Source: Thiogranum sp. (GTDB lineage: Bacteria > Pseudomonadota > Gammaproteobacteria > DSM-19610). Taken from it: DNA of 64,000 bases. Numbering within the stretch: position 1 is the stretch's first letter; each line of letters begins with the position of its first letter. This document shows positions 56,191 to 64,000 of this stretch, in pieces. The stretch covers positions 53,298 through 117,297 of the forward strand of contig JAGXGS010000071.1 of NCBI GenBank assembly GCA_024636585.1. Direction: 5' to 3'. The translations under genes and the position numbers were made by a program. Below the pieces are notes generated by a model that was not told the DNA's origin, searched no databases, and saw nothing but the letters and a program-made list of their open reading frames with translations.

Positions 56191-56706
56191 ATGCAATCCG
56201 ATAGCGAACTGAAGGTCGGCAGTATCATGCAGCGAAATGTCCTTTCTGTCGAAGAGCAGTGGCCGCTCGATCGGCTGGCCTGCTTCTTGACTGACAACCA
56301 GATATCCGGGGCTCCGGTCACCGGAGAGAATGGCAAGCTTGTCGGCGTGGTATCGCTCACCGATATCGTGCGTTATGACAGCTTCCCGGAAAGCAAGGAG
56401 AGTCCTCGAAGGCCGCACGAATACTACCTTCATAATCTTGACTCACATGTCGCCCGCGAAGAAGCGGCCAATTATCATGTCGAGCAGGATTCATCTACAA
56501 CAGTGAAGGACATCATGACGCCTATGGTATTCGAGATAGCAGAAAAGGCCAGCGTCCAGGATGCTGCAGATACCATGGTCAGGGGCCATATCCACCGGCT
56601 GCTGGTAACCCGCAACAAAGAGATTGCCGGCATCATCACAGCGCTTGATATCTTAAAAGCTATGCGCGCATCCGGCACCGATAGCGGGATCGGTAATGTT
56701 GCATAG
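56191..56706 (+). CDS. Two-CBS-domain protein
   Basis: 171 residues from the ATG at 56191 with AAAGGAG eight bases upstream. Two CBS domains: the first from VGSIMQRNVLSVEEQWPLD through GAPVTGENGKLVGVVSLTDI, the second from VKDIMTPMVFEIAEKASVQD through RLLVTRNKEIAGIITALDIL. CBS pairs bind adenine nucleotides and act as energy or redox sensors. No effector domain is attached, so it may act on a partner protein. Flanked by two nearly identical terminators. Confidence 0.94.
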   Translation: MQSDSELKVGSIMQRNVLSVEEQWPLDRLACFLTDNQISGAPVTGENGKLVGVVSLTDIVRYDSFPESKESPRRPHEYYLHNLDSHVAREEAANYHVEQDSSTTVKDIMTPMVFEIAEKASVQDAADTMVRGHIHRLLVTRNKEIAGIITALDILKAMRASGTDSGIGNVA

Positions 56707-56726
56707 ACAAGCTGATTACCAAGGCG

Positions 56727-56756
56727 AAAAAAAGGGGCTCAAAAGCCCCTTTTTTT
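56727..56756. terminator. Intrinsic terminator between the CBS gene and pnp
   Basis: A-run, GGGGCT / AGCCCC with a CAAA loop, then seven T residues. Because of the A-run it can also work for the convergent pnp transcript. Confidence 0.9.
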
Positions 56757-56774
56757 GCTGACTGAACCGATTAC

Positions 56775-58856
56775 TCAGTCCTCGCCCACCGCCTTCATAC
56801 TCAGGCGAATGCGCCCCTGCTTGTCCACTTCCAGCACCTTGACCTGAATGGTATCGCCTTCAGACAGTTTATCGCTGACCTTTTCGACGCGTTCTTCGCA
56901 TATCTGGGAGATATGCACCAGTCCGTCCTTGCCGGGAAGAATAGTGACAAAAGCACCGAAGTCCATGAGCTTGGCAACTTTGCCTACATAGACATGTCCC
57001 ACTTCGACATCAGCAGTAAGTTGCTCGATGCGCCGACGGCATTCCTCGCCCGCCATCCGATCGACAGAAGCGATCTTGACGGTTCCGCTGTCGTCGATAT
57101 CAACACTGGCGCCGGTTTCTTCGGTCAGTGCGCGGATTGTCGCGCCGCCTTTACCGATCACGTCCCGGATACGCTCAGGATTGATCTTCATCGTGATGTA
57201 ACGCGGTGCGTACGGGGACATCTCCTCGCGCGGTGACTGTATCGCCTTATTCATCTCGCCGAGAATATGGATACGTGCCTCGTGCGCCTGGGCAAGGGCA
57301 ACTTCCATGATCTCCCTGGTGATGCCATCGATCTTGATATCCATCTGCAAGGCATTAACGCCCTTTTCGGTTCCGGCGACTTTGAAATCCATGTCGCCGA
57401 GGTGATCCTCGTCGCCCATGATGTCGGTCAGCACCGCGTATTTGTCACCTTCCTTGATCAGACCCATAGCTACGCCGGCCACCGGGGCAAGCAGCGGCAC
57501 GCCAGCATCCATCAGAGCCAGACTGCTACCGCAGACGCTCGCCATCGAACTGGATCCGTTGGATTCAGTGATTTCGGACACCACACGAATGGTATAAGGA
57601 AAATCCGCCGGCGCTGGCATCACAGCCAGCACACCACGTTTCGCCAGCCGACCGTGGCCGACCTCGCGCCGCTTCGGACTGCCGACACGGCCGGTTTCAC
57701 CGACGGAATAAGGCGGGAAGTTGTAATGCAACATGAAATTCTCGCGGTATGAACCCTGCAAGGCATCGATGATCTGTGCATCACGTTCGGTACCGAGAGT
57801 GGTAACCACAAGGGCCTGGGTCTCACCACGGGTGAACAATGCCGAACCGTGAGTGCGAGGCAGAACGCCGGTTTTCACGGTGATCGGACGTACCGTTTTG
57901 GTATCCCGGCCATCGATACGCGGATTGCCGTCGATAATGCGGCTGCGCACGATGCGCTTCTCAAGCGCTTCCATGGCCCCACGCACCTGCTCTGCAGTGA
58001 AACCATCACTGCTGACCAGCTTCTCGCTGATGGTTGAGCGGATGGCATCCAGACGTGCATAACGATCCTGCTTGTCGGCAATCTGATAGGCTTCGGCAAA
58101 CCCGCTTTCGCCGGCTTCCGCTACCGCAGCATTCAAAGATTCATCAGCCGGCGCCGGCGCCCAGTCCCAAACGGGAGCATTGACTTCAGCAGCCAGTTCC
58201 TTGATGGCAGCGATGGCGGCCTGCATCTGCTCATGACCGAACACCACCGAACCGAGCATGACATCTTCCGGTAGCTGTTTGGCTTCAGATTCCACCATCA
58301 GGACTGCCTTCGATGTGCCTGCGACGATCAGGTCGAGTTCAGATTCTGCCAGCTGGCTACGACTCGGATTCAATACATACTGGCCGTTGAGATAGCCGAC
58401 GCGGGCTGCACCAGCGGGACCACTGAACGGCATTCCGGAAATTGAACAGGCTGCAGAGGCACCTAGCAGGGCCGGGATGTCAGGATCGATTTCCGGATCG
58501 AGTGACATCACTGTCGCGATGATCTGGACCTCATTGGTGAATCCCTTCGGGAACAGCGGTCGGATCGGCCTGTCGATCAGGCGGCACAACAGCGTTTCAT
58601 TTTCGCTTGGACGCCCCTCGCGACGAAAAAAACCGCCGGGGATAGTGCCGGCGGCGTAGGTGCGTTCCTGATAATCGACTGTCAGCGGGAAAAAATCTCT
58701 CCCTTCAACCCCTCGCTTCAAACCCACAGCAGTAACAAATACTACGGTATCGCCCATACTGACCATGACAGCCCCGGTGGCTTGTCGGGCAATTTCGCCG
58801 GTTTCAAAAGTGACCGTATGGTCGCCGTACTGGAACGATTTTTTAATTGGGTTCAC
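56775..58856 (-). CDS. pnp: Polynucleotide phosphorylase
   Basis: 693 residues. Two RNase PH domains ([20 protein letters not shown] and [20 protein letters not shown]), an all-helical linker, a KH domain ([20 protein letters not shown]) and a C-terminal S1 domain ([20 protein letters not shown]). It degrades RNA 3' to 5' with phosphate and belongs to the degradosome. It follows rpsO, the classic rpsO-pnp order. Confidence 0.98.
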   Translation of the reverse strand: MNPIKKSFQYGDHTVTFETGEIARQATGAVMVSMGDTVVFVTAVGLKRGVEGRDFFPLTVDYQERTYAAGTIPGGFFRREGRPSENETLLCRLIDRPIRPLFPKGFTNEVQIIATVMSLDPEIDPDIPALLGASAACSISGMPFSGPAGAARVGYLNGQYVLNPSRSQLAESELDLIVAGTSKAVLMVESEAKQLPEDVMLGSVVFGHEQMQAAIAAIKELAAEVNAPVWDWAPAPADESLNAAVAEAGESGFAEAYQIADKQDRYARLDAIRSTISEKLVSSDGFTAEQVRGAMEALEKRIVRSRIIDGNPRIDGRDTKTVRPITVKTGVLPRTHGSALFTRGETQALVVTTLGTERDAQIIDALQGSYRENFMLHYNFPPYSVGETGRVGSPKRREVGHGRLAKRGVLAVMPAPADFPYTIRVVSEITESNGSSSMASVCGSSLALMDAGVPLLAPVAGVAMGLIKEGDKYAVLTDIMGDEDHLGDMDFKVAGTEKGVNALQMDIKIDGITREIMEVALAQAHEARIHILGEMNKAIQSPREEMSPYAPRYITMKINPERIRDVIGKGGATIRALTEETGASVDIDDSGTVKIASVDRMAGEECRRRIEQLTADVEVGHVYVGKVAKLMDFGAFVTILPGKDGLVHISQICEERVEKVSDKLSEGDTIQVKVLEVDKQGRIRLSMKAVGED

Positions 58857-58902
58857 AAGTAGTCCTTACTGCTTCTACAGCGATTAAATAAGTAAAAGAT
58901 AT

Positions 58903-59172
58903 TTAGCGGCGCAGGCCGAGGCGGGAAATCAGCTCCTGATAGCGACTGACATCCTTACCTTTGAGGTAATCAAGCAACTTGCGTCGATTACTGACCATCC
59001 GCAGCAAACCCTGACGTGAATGATGGTCGTGTTTGTGTGCCTGGAAATGCGAAGTGAGATCCGAGATGTTCGCGGATAACAACGCAACCTGCACTTCTGG
59101 AGAACCCGTGTCGCCTGCGGCGCGCTGGTAATCCTTCACGATTTGATCTTTTTGCACAGTTGACAAAGCCAT
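58903..59172 (-). CDS. rpsO: Ribosomal protein S15
   Basis: 89 residues, the normal length, with family motifs [20 protein letters not shown] and [20 protein letters not shown]. It binds 16S rRNA in the 30S platform. Located between truB and pnp, in the standard order. Confidence 0.99.
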   Translation of the reverse strand: MALSTVQKDQIVKDYQRAAGDTGSPEVQVALLSANISDLTSHFQAHKHDHHSRQGLLRMVSNRRKLLDYLKGKDVSRYQELISRLGLRR

Positions 59173-59242
59173 TCTTTACTCCAGAAACCGTTCTAAATGT
59201 AAGCGGCATATTTTAACCGCCGATGGTAATTCGCTCAATAGC

Positions 59243-60160
59243 TTAGGCACTTTTCATGAGCCTTCGCGGCGCCACCCGACCATCGTCGAGAATCTCGCCC
59301 ATTCCTATGAACTCGCGTCCTGCCTGGTACAACCGAACCCAGCCACTGGTTGGTGCATGCGGCACCATCACCGGCTGCCCCTGCTGCAGGTAAAATGCTG
59401 CATCAGTGGATAAATTCACTTCCGGCCATTGGGTTAGCGCTGATTCCATAGGTAACAGCAGCGCATCCATTGCCGATTTATCTTCATCCTTAAGCTCCTT
59501 CAGCCGGTCCAGTGACACCATTTGCGCTGCGTCATAAGGTCCAACTCCGGTGCGGCGAAGGCCGGAAACATGTGCCCCGCATCCCAATACCTCACCGATA
59601 TCCTCAGCAAGTGTACGGACATAAGTGCCCTTCGAACAGTGTACTGCGACGTCGAACCAGTCATCACCGCGCCCGGTTAACCTGAGCGTGTAGATTTCCA
59701 CCGGCCGCGATTCCCGCTCCACCTCGATGCCCTGCCGGGCCAGCTTGTACAACCGCTGCCCCTGGTGTTTGAGCGCCGAGTACATCGGAGGCACCTGTTT
59801 GATACTGCCGCGAAAGCCGTCCAGCACTGCCTCGACACGTTCGGCGCTATATGCCTCGACAGGCCGTGTTTCCAGTACAGCTCCCTCGGCATCCGCGGTC
59901 TCGGTTGTTACACCGAGCTGTATACGCACTTCATAGCGCTTGTCCGCATCAAGCAGAAAAGCAGACAGCTTTGTCGCCTCGCCCAGGCAGATCGGCAGCA
60001 GGCCCGACGCAAGTGGATCCAGACTGCCGGTATGCCCTGCTTTTTTTGCAAAGTACAGGCGCTTGACCTGCTGCAATGCATCATTCGATGTAATGCCGGA
60101 TGGCTTGTCCAGCAACAGAATGCCGTGGACGGCCCTGCCTTTTTCGTGGCGTCGTCCCAT
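59243..60160 (-). CDS. truB: tRNA pseudouridine-55 synthase
   Basis: 305 residues. The catalytic Asp is in [20 protein letters not shown]; other TruB motifs are [36 protein letters not shown] and [15 protein letters not shown]. It makes pseudouridine 55 in the T-loop of tRNAs. It lies 17 bases after rbfA. Confidence 0.98.
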   Translation of the reverse strand: MGRRHEKGRAVHGILLLDKPSGITSNDALQQVKRLYFAKKAGHTGSLDPLASGLLPICLGEATKLSAFLLDADKRYEVRIQLGVTTETADAEGAVLETRPVEAYSAERVEAVLDGFRGSIKQVPPMYSALKHQGQRLYKLARQGIEVERESRPVEIYTLRLTGRGDDWFDVAVHCSKGTYVRTLAEDIGEVLGCGAHVSGLRRTGVGPYDAAQMVSLDRLKELKDEDKSAMDALLLPMESALTQWPEVNLSTDAAFYLQQGQPVMVPHAPTSGWVRLYQAGREFIGMGEILDDGRVAPRRLMKSA

Positions 60161-60177
60161 AATAGTTGTTCGCTACC

Positions 60178-60564
60178 TCAAATTTCCTGTTCTGGATCGT
60201 CCTGGTCGCGACTTGCGTCGCTTACCGCCTTATCGATCAAAGCACTCAAACGCGCCCCTTCGACAATCGATTGATCCTGTTTGAAATGCAACTGCGGAAC
60301 ATTCCGCATCTTTATCTGCTGCCCCAGCAGGTGCCGCAGGCGACCGGCTGCCCCCTGCAACACCCGAAGCGATGCATCCGCCTCTTCCTGGGTACCCAGT
60401 GTGGAGAAAAATACCTTTGCGTGCGAAAGATCCCGGGACACTTCCACTCCGGAAATGCTCACCATGCCCAGACGAGGATCATCAACCTCGTCGCGCACCA
60501 GTTGCGCCAACTCGCGCTGCAACTGTTCACCGACGCGGCGGGCTCTCGGAAAATCTCTTGGCAT
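60178..60564 (-). CDS. rbfA: Ribosome-binding factor A
   Basis: 128 residues with the KH-like fold: RVGEQLQRELAQLVRDEVDD, RLGMVSISGVEVSRDLSHAK and VFFSTLG. It helps mature the 30S subunit in the cold. It lies between infB and truB, as in most proteobacteria. Confidence 0.97.
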   Translation of the reverse strand: MPRDFPRARRVGEQLQRELAQLVRDEVDDPRLGMVSISGVEVSRDLSHAKVFFSTLGTQEEADASLRVLQGAAGRLRHLLGQQIKMRNVPQLHFKQDQSIVEGARLSALIDKAVSDASRDQDDPEQEI

Positions 60565-60609
60565 CAGGCGGCTCGACCGGACCTCTTCAACAACAGCGAC
60601 AGCACCGGA

Positions 60610-63159
60610 TCATTCGACTTTACGGGCCTTTTCAGTCCGTTCAAATACTTCGATCTGGTCGCCAACCACAACATCATTATAGCCCTTGACCCCAATACCG
60701 CATTCCGTTCCTGAACGCACTTCATTGACGTCATCCTTAAAGCGCCGCAGTGACTCCAGCTCGCCTTCGTAGATCACCACGTTTTCACGCAGCACGCGGA
60801 TCGGCAGACTGCGCCGCACCACGCCCTCGTTCACCATACAACCGGCAATCGCACCGATCTTCGGCGCCCGGAACACATCGCGAACTTCAGCCAGACCAAC
60901 GATATTCTCGATCACTTCCGGCGACAGCATGCCGGAGACCGCTGCTTTCACCTGATCGATAGCTTCATAGATCACACTGTAATAGCGGAGATCGATGCCA
61001 TGTTCCTCAACGATCCGTCGAGCTGCCGCATCGGCGCGCACATTAAAGCCGATCATGATTGCATTGGACGCCACGGCGAGATTGGCATCGGTTTCATTGA
61101 TGCCGCCAACGCCCGAGGAAACAATTTTCACGACGACTTCATCCGTCAGGATCTTGGTGAGAGCGTCGCGCAATGCTTCCACACTGCCCTGTACATCGGC
61201 CTTTAGAATAACATTCAACGTCACCTGTTCGCCGGCACCCATCCTCGAGAACATGTCTTCGAGCTTGGACTGCTGCTGGCGGGCCAGTTTGACCTCGCGC
61301 TGTTTGTGCTGGCGGAATTCAGCCAGATCTCTCGCCTTGCGTTCATCATTGATGACGACCGCATCCTCGCCCGCTGCCGGCACGCCGGACAGACCGAGCA
61401 CCACAGCCGGCATCGATGGGCCAGCCGACTCTATAGCCTGACCGGCTTCATTGAACATCGCCCTGACGCGACCGATCTCCTGGCCGGCCAGCAGCGTGTC
61501 ACCTTTGCGCAACACACCGTTCTGAACCAGTATCGTAGCCACCGGGCCACGTCCCTTGTCCAGCGCGGATTCAATGACTACGCCCTGTGCAGGGCAGGTT
61601 TCAACAGCCGAAAGCTCCATCACTTCCGCCTGCAGCAACACCGCGTCCAGCAGTTTGTCGATGCCGTCACCGGTTTTCGCTGACACTTCGACAAACGGCG
61701 TATCGCCGCCCCAGTCTTCGGGTATAACTGCATGCTGCGACAGATCGGTTTTTACGCGATCCGGATCCGCTTCCGGCTTGTCGATCTTGTTGATCGCAAC
61801 GATCATCGGAACACCAGCGGCCTTGCTGTGCTGGATCGCTTCGATGGTCTGTGGCTTGGCACCATCATCCGCAGCGACTACCAGGATAACGATGTCAGTC
61901 ACCTTGGCACCGCGTGCGCGCATCGCTGTAAAAGCGGCATGGCCCGGGGTGTCGAGAAAACTGATCATGCCCTTATCTGTTTCCACATGATAAGCGCCGA
62001 TGTGCTGGGTAATGCCACCCGCTTCGCCGGCTGCAACGCGGGTACTGCGGATGTGATCCAGCAATGATGTCTTGCCGTGATCGACATGCCCCATGATCGT
62101 AACCACAGGCGGACGCGCCACCTTCTCGCCGATAACTTCACTGGCTACCAGTGCGCCTACCTGCGCTTCCAGATCATGATCGGAAATCTGCCTCGGGATA
62201 TGGCCGAGTTCCTCCACCAGTAGCGAAGCAGTATCCTGATCGAGGCTCTGGTTGATGGTCGCCATCACGCCCATCTTCATCAGCGACTTGATAAGCTCAA
62301 CGCCTTTGATAGACATTTTCTGCGCCAGCTCCGAAACGGTAATCGCTTCGGGAATTTCCACCTCACGCACAACCGGCGCCGTGGGCCGCGCGAAACCATG
62401 CTCGCCCGTCGCTTTTACTGCACCACCGAAACCGCCCGCTTTCTTCTTCTTGCGGCGTCCGGCCTTGCCCTTGGCGACGTGCAATTCCTGCCTGCCGTAT
62501 TTGGTACGGCGATCCTCGGCTGTTTCTTTCGCCGTTTTCGCTTTCCGCTCGGATTCCGGCTTCTGCTGGCGCGCTTCCTGTTCGGCGCGCGCCTGTGCCA
62601 AAGCTTCCTCTTCGGTTTTCTGCTGTTCCTCGCTCGCCTTGCGCTGGGTTTCCTCGCTTTCCTGGCGGGTTTTTTCCTCGCGGCGCTGCTTTTCTTCTTC
62701 CGCCTTGCGAGCCGCTTCTTCCTCAACCTTGCGCAAAGCATCCTGCTCGGCTTTCAGAGCGGCCTCGCGTTCGGCCAGAATGCGTGCCTTTTCCTCTTCC
62801 TCAGCCTTTACCCGGTCTTCTTCCTCGGCCACCAGGTCGGCGCGCTTCACATAGGTGCGCTTCTTGCGAACTTCCACACTGACTGTTTTCGCTCCGCCAC
62901 CGGTCCTGCTACCGGAACTGGTGCGCAATTCGCTGTGTGACTTGCGCTTGAGCGTCACCTGCTTGGGCTGGGAAACCGAAAGGGCTTCCGACTTGCCATG
63001 GCTCTTGCGCAGATAGCTCAGCAGCTGCATCTTTTCTTTATCGGTGATCGTTTCGTCCGCGTTGACGATTTTAAGGCCAGCCTCATCCAGCTGCGCCATC
63101 AGGCGATCAACCGGTAAACCTACCACATCAGCGAACTGTCGTACCGTAACGTCCGTCAT
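60610..63159 (-). CDS. infB: Translation initiation factor IF-2
   Basis: 849 residues. An N-terminal IF2-N domain ([20 protein letters not shown]), a long Lys/Glu/Ala-rich linker (about 95-230), a second N-terminal element ([20 protein letters not shown]) and the GTPase core with [23 protein letters not shown] and NKIDKPEAD, then two C-terminal domains binding fMet-tRNA. It brings initiator tRNA to the ribosome. It lies 21 bases downstream of nusA. Confidence 0.98.
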   Translation of the reverse strand: MTDVTVRQFADVVGLPVDRLMAQLDEAGLKIVNADETITDKEKMQLLSYLRKSHGKSEALSVSQPKQVTLKRKSHSELRTSSGSRTGGGAKTVSVEVRKKRTYVKRADLVAEEEDRVKAEEEEKARILAEREAALKAEQDALRKVEEEAARKAEEEKQRREEKTRQESEETQRKASEEQQKTEEEALAQARAEQEARQQKPESERKAKTAKETAEDRRTKYGRQELHVAKGKAGRRKKKKAGGFGGAVKATGEHGFARPTAPVVREVEIPEAITVSELAQKMSIKGVELIKSLMKMGVMATINQSLDQDTASLLVEELGHIPRQISDHDLEAQVGALVASEVIGEKVARPPVVTIMGHVDHGKTSLLDHIRSTRVAAGEAGGITQHIGAYHVETDKGMISFLDTPGHAAFTAMRARGAKVTDIVILVVAADDGAKPQTIEAIQHSKAAGVPMIVAINKIDKPEADPDRVKTDLSQHAVIPEDWGGDTPFVEVSAKTGDGIDKLLDAVLLQAEVMELSAVETCPAQGVVIESALDKGRGPVATILVQNGVLRKGDTLLAGQEIGRVRAMFNEAGQAIESAGPSMPAVVLGLSGVPAAGEDAVVINDERKARDLAEFRQHKQREVKLARQQQSKLEDMFSRMGAGEQVTLNVILKADVQGSVEALRDALTKILTDEVVVKIVSSGVGGINETDANLAVASNAIMIGFNVRADAAARRIVEEHGIDLRYYSVIYEAIDQVKAAVSGMLSPEVIENIVGLAEVRDVFRAPKIGAIAGCMVNEGVVRRSLPIRVLRENVVIYEGELESLRRFKDDVNEVRSGTECGIGVKGYNDVVVGDQIEVFERTEKARKVE

Positions 63160-63180
63160 CGTAAGGCGTCTCCTCGACGT

Positions 63181-64000
63181 TTACCCTTGCTCTTCTTCGG
63201 CAAACCATGGGGCACGGGCCGTCATAATCAGTGCACCCGCACGTTTCTCATCCATGCCTTCGATATCATCCATCAAATCGTCGACCGCCTGTTCCGCCAG
63301 ATCTTCCATGGTGACGATGCCTTTTGCCGCCAGGGCATAGGCAAGCTCTTTATCCATACCTTCCATTTCCAGCAGATCCTGCGCCGGGCTTTTTCCGCCG
63401 ATGCTCTCTTCACTGACAATCGCTCTCGTCAGCAGGACATCACGCGCTCTGCCGCGCAGCTCTTCCACTGTGTCTTCTTCGAATTCTTCGATCTGCAGCA
63501 GCTCACTGTTAGGCACATAAGCAATCTCCTCAACCGAGGAAAATCCTTCCTGCACCAGAATGACAGCCACTTCCTCGTCGACATCCAGATCATCCATGAA
63601 CAACTTCTGCAAACGCTGCGTTTCCTCTTCGGATTTCTCAGCCGCCTGCTGCTCATCCATCACATTGAGCTCCCAGCCGGTCAACTGGCTGGCAAGGCGC
63701 ACGTTCTGGCCGCCGCGCCCGATCGCCTGCGAAAGCTGATCTGTGGTCACCGCCACATCCATGCTGTGCGCATCTTCATCCACAACGATGGAAACAACTT
63801 CTGCCGGTGACATGGCATTGATCACGAACTGAGCCGGATTTTCGTCCCAGAGAATGATGTCGACACGCTCCCCGGCAAGCTCGGTAGACACTGTCTGCAC
63901 GCGGGAGCCCCGCATACCGACACATGCGCCGACCGGGTCGATACGCGGATCATTGCTCTTTACCGCGATCTTGGCACGCAGGCCCGGATCACGAGCCGCA
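63181..64000 (-). CDS. nusA: Transcription factor NusA, C-terminal part (gene runs off the window)
   Basis: The last 273 codons of nusA. KH domain sequence is visible ([15 protein letters not shown] region [17 protein letters not shown], and [20 protein letters not shown]), followed by two acidic repeats of about 60 residues ([20 protein letters not shown] and [20 protein letters not shown]), typical of gammaproteobacterial NusA. The S1 domain and N-terminus lie beyond the window. NusA controls pausing and antitermination. First gene of the nusA-infB-rbfA-truB-rpsO-pnp run. Confidence 0.97.
   Translation of the reverse strand, partial: AARDPGLRAKIAVKSNDPRIDPVGACVGMRGSRVQTVSTELAGERVDIILWDENPAQFVINAMSPAEVVSIVVDEDAHSMDVAVTTDQLSQAIGRGGQNVRLASQLTGWELNVMDEQQAAEKSEEETQRLQKLFMDDLDVDEEVAVILVQEGFSSVEEIAYVPNSELLQIEEFEEDTVEELRGRARDVLLTRAIVSEESIGGKSPAQDLLEMEGMDKELAYALAAKGIVTMEDLAEQAVDDLMDDIEGMDEKRAGALIMTARAPWFAEEEQG

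Overview
The window reads as a chromosomal stretch of a sulfur-oxidising gammaproteobacterium. The strongest evidence is a complete oxidative-type dsr operon (dsrABEFHCMKLJOPNR, 19500-32208) in the gene order known from Allochromatium vinosum. It includes dsrEFH, dsrL, a DsrC with both C-terminal cysteines, dsrN and dsrR. The housekeeping genes (zipA, ligA, smc, cysZ, gluQ, queF, dksA, and nusA-infB-rbfA-truB-rpsO-pnp) are of gammaproteobacterial type and arrangement. No genus can be assigned from the sequence alone. No rRNA, tRNA, insertion sequence, prophage or CRISPR array was seen.

Layout. 1-3698 (minus): a VWA-domain membrane protein, a membrane-anchored coiled-coil protein and the 5' part of mrcB. 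3830-8337 (minus): a compact run of a Sel1-repeat protein, a DsrS-like protein, an unknown protein, glutaredoxin, siroheme synthase cysG and thiopurine methyltransferase. 8338-8950: a lone 65-residue protein gene with its own terminator. 8967-12684 (minus): an ExeA-like ATPase and a coiled-coil membrane protein that share an unusual C-terminal NPC-x-GPSA tag, plus a conserved unknown. 12793-16324: an accessory group with two 2OG-Fe(II) oxygenases, a GNAT enzyme and small unknown proteins. 16387-19058 (minus, divergent from dsr): a small unknown, a cysteine-less DsrC paralogue, an apparent orphan Cas6/Cmx6-like protein, another small unknown and a TauD-type dioxygenase. 19059-32208 (plus): dsr leader and operon. 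32302-35095 (plus): a NarX/NarL-type two-component pair coupled to a rhodanese. 35103-38434: old yellow enzyme, an S24-like protein without its catalytic residues, an HDOD protein, a DNA glycosylase and a 51-residue membrane protein. 38459-44761 (minus): smc-zipA-ligA. 44911-49276: queF, an FGGY kinase, cysZ, an aminotransferase and a CbbY-like phosphatase. 49498-56706 (plus): dksA with a histone-like tail, gluQ, acs, a YheT-type hydrolase, a REP-like palindrome, a secreted beta-propeller-like protein and a CBS protein. 56775-64000 (minus): pnp-rpsO-truB-rbfA-infB-nusA.

How it fits together. CysG makes siroheme, and DsrN is thought to amidate it for the DsrAB active sites. DsrEFH passes persulfide sulfur to DsrC. 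DsrAB oxidises the sulfur carried on DsrC, with DsrL and the membrane complex DsrMKJOP handling electrons. The rhodanese, glutaredoxin, DsrS-like protein and cysteine-less DsrC paralogue are plausible accessory or regulatory parts.

The least explained material is the block divergent from dsr (orphan Cas6-like and DsrC-like proteins), the structured dsr leader with hairpins between dsr genes, and the shared C-terminal tag on two neighbouring membrane proteins.
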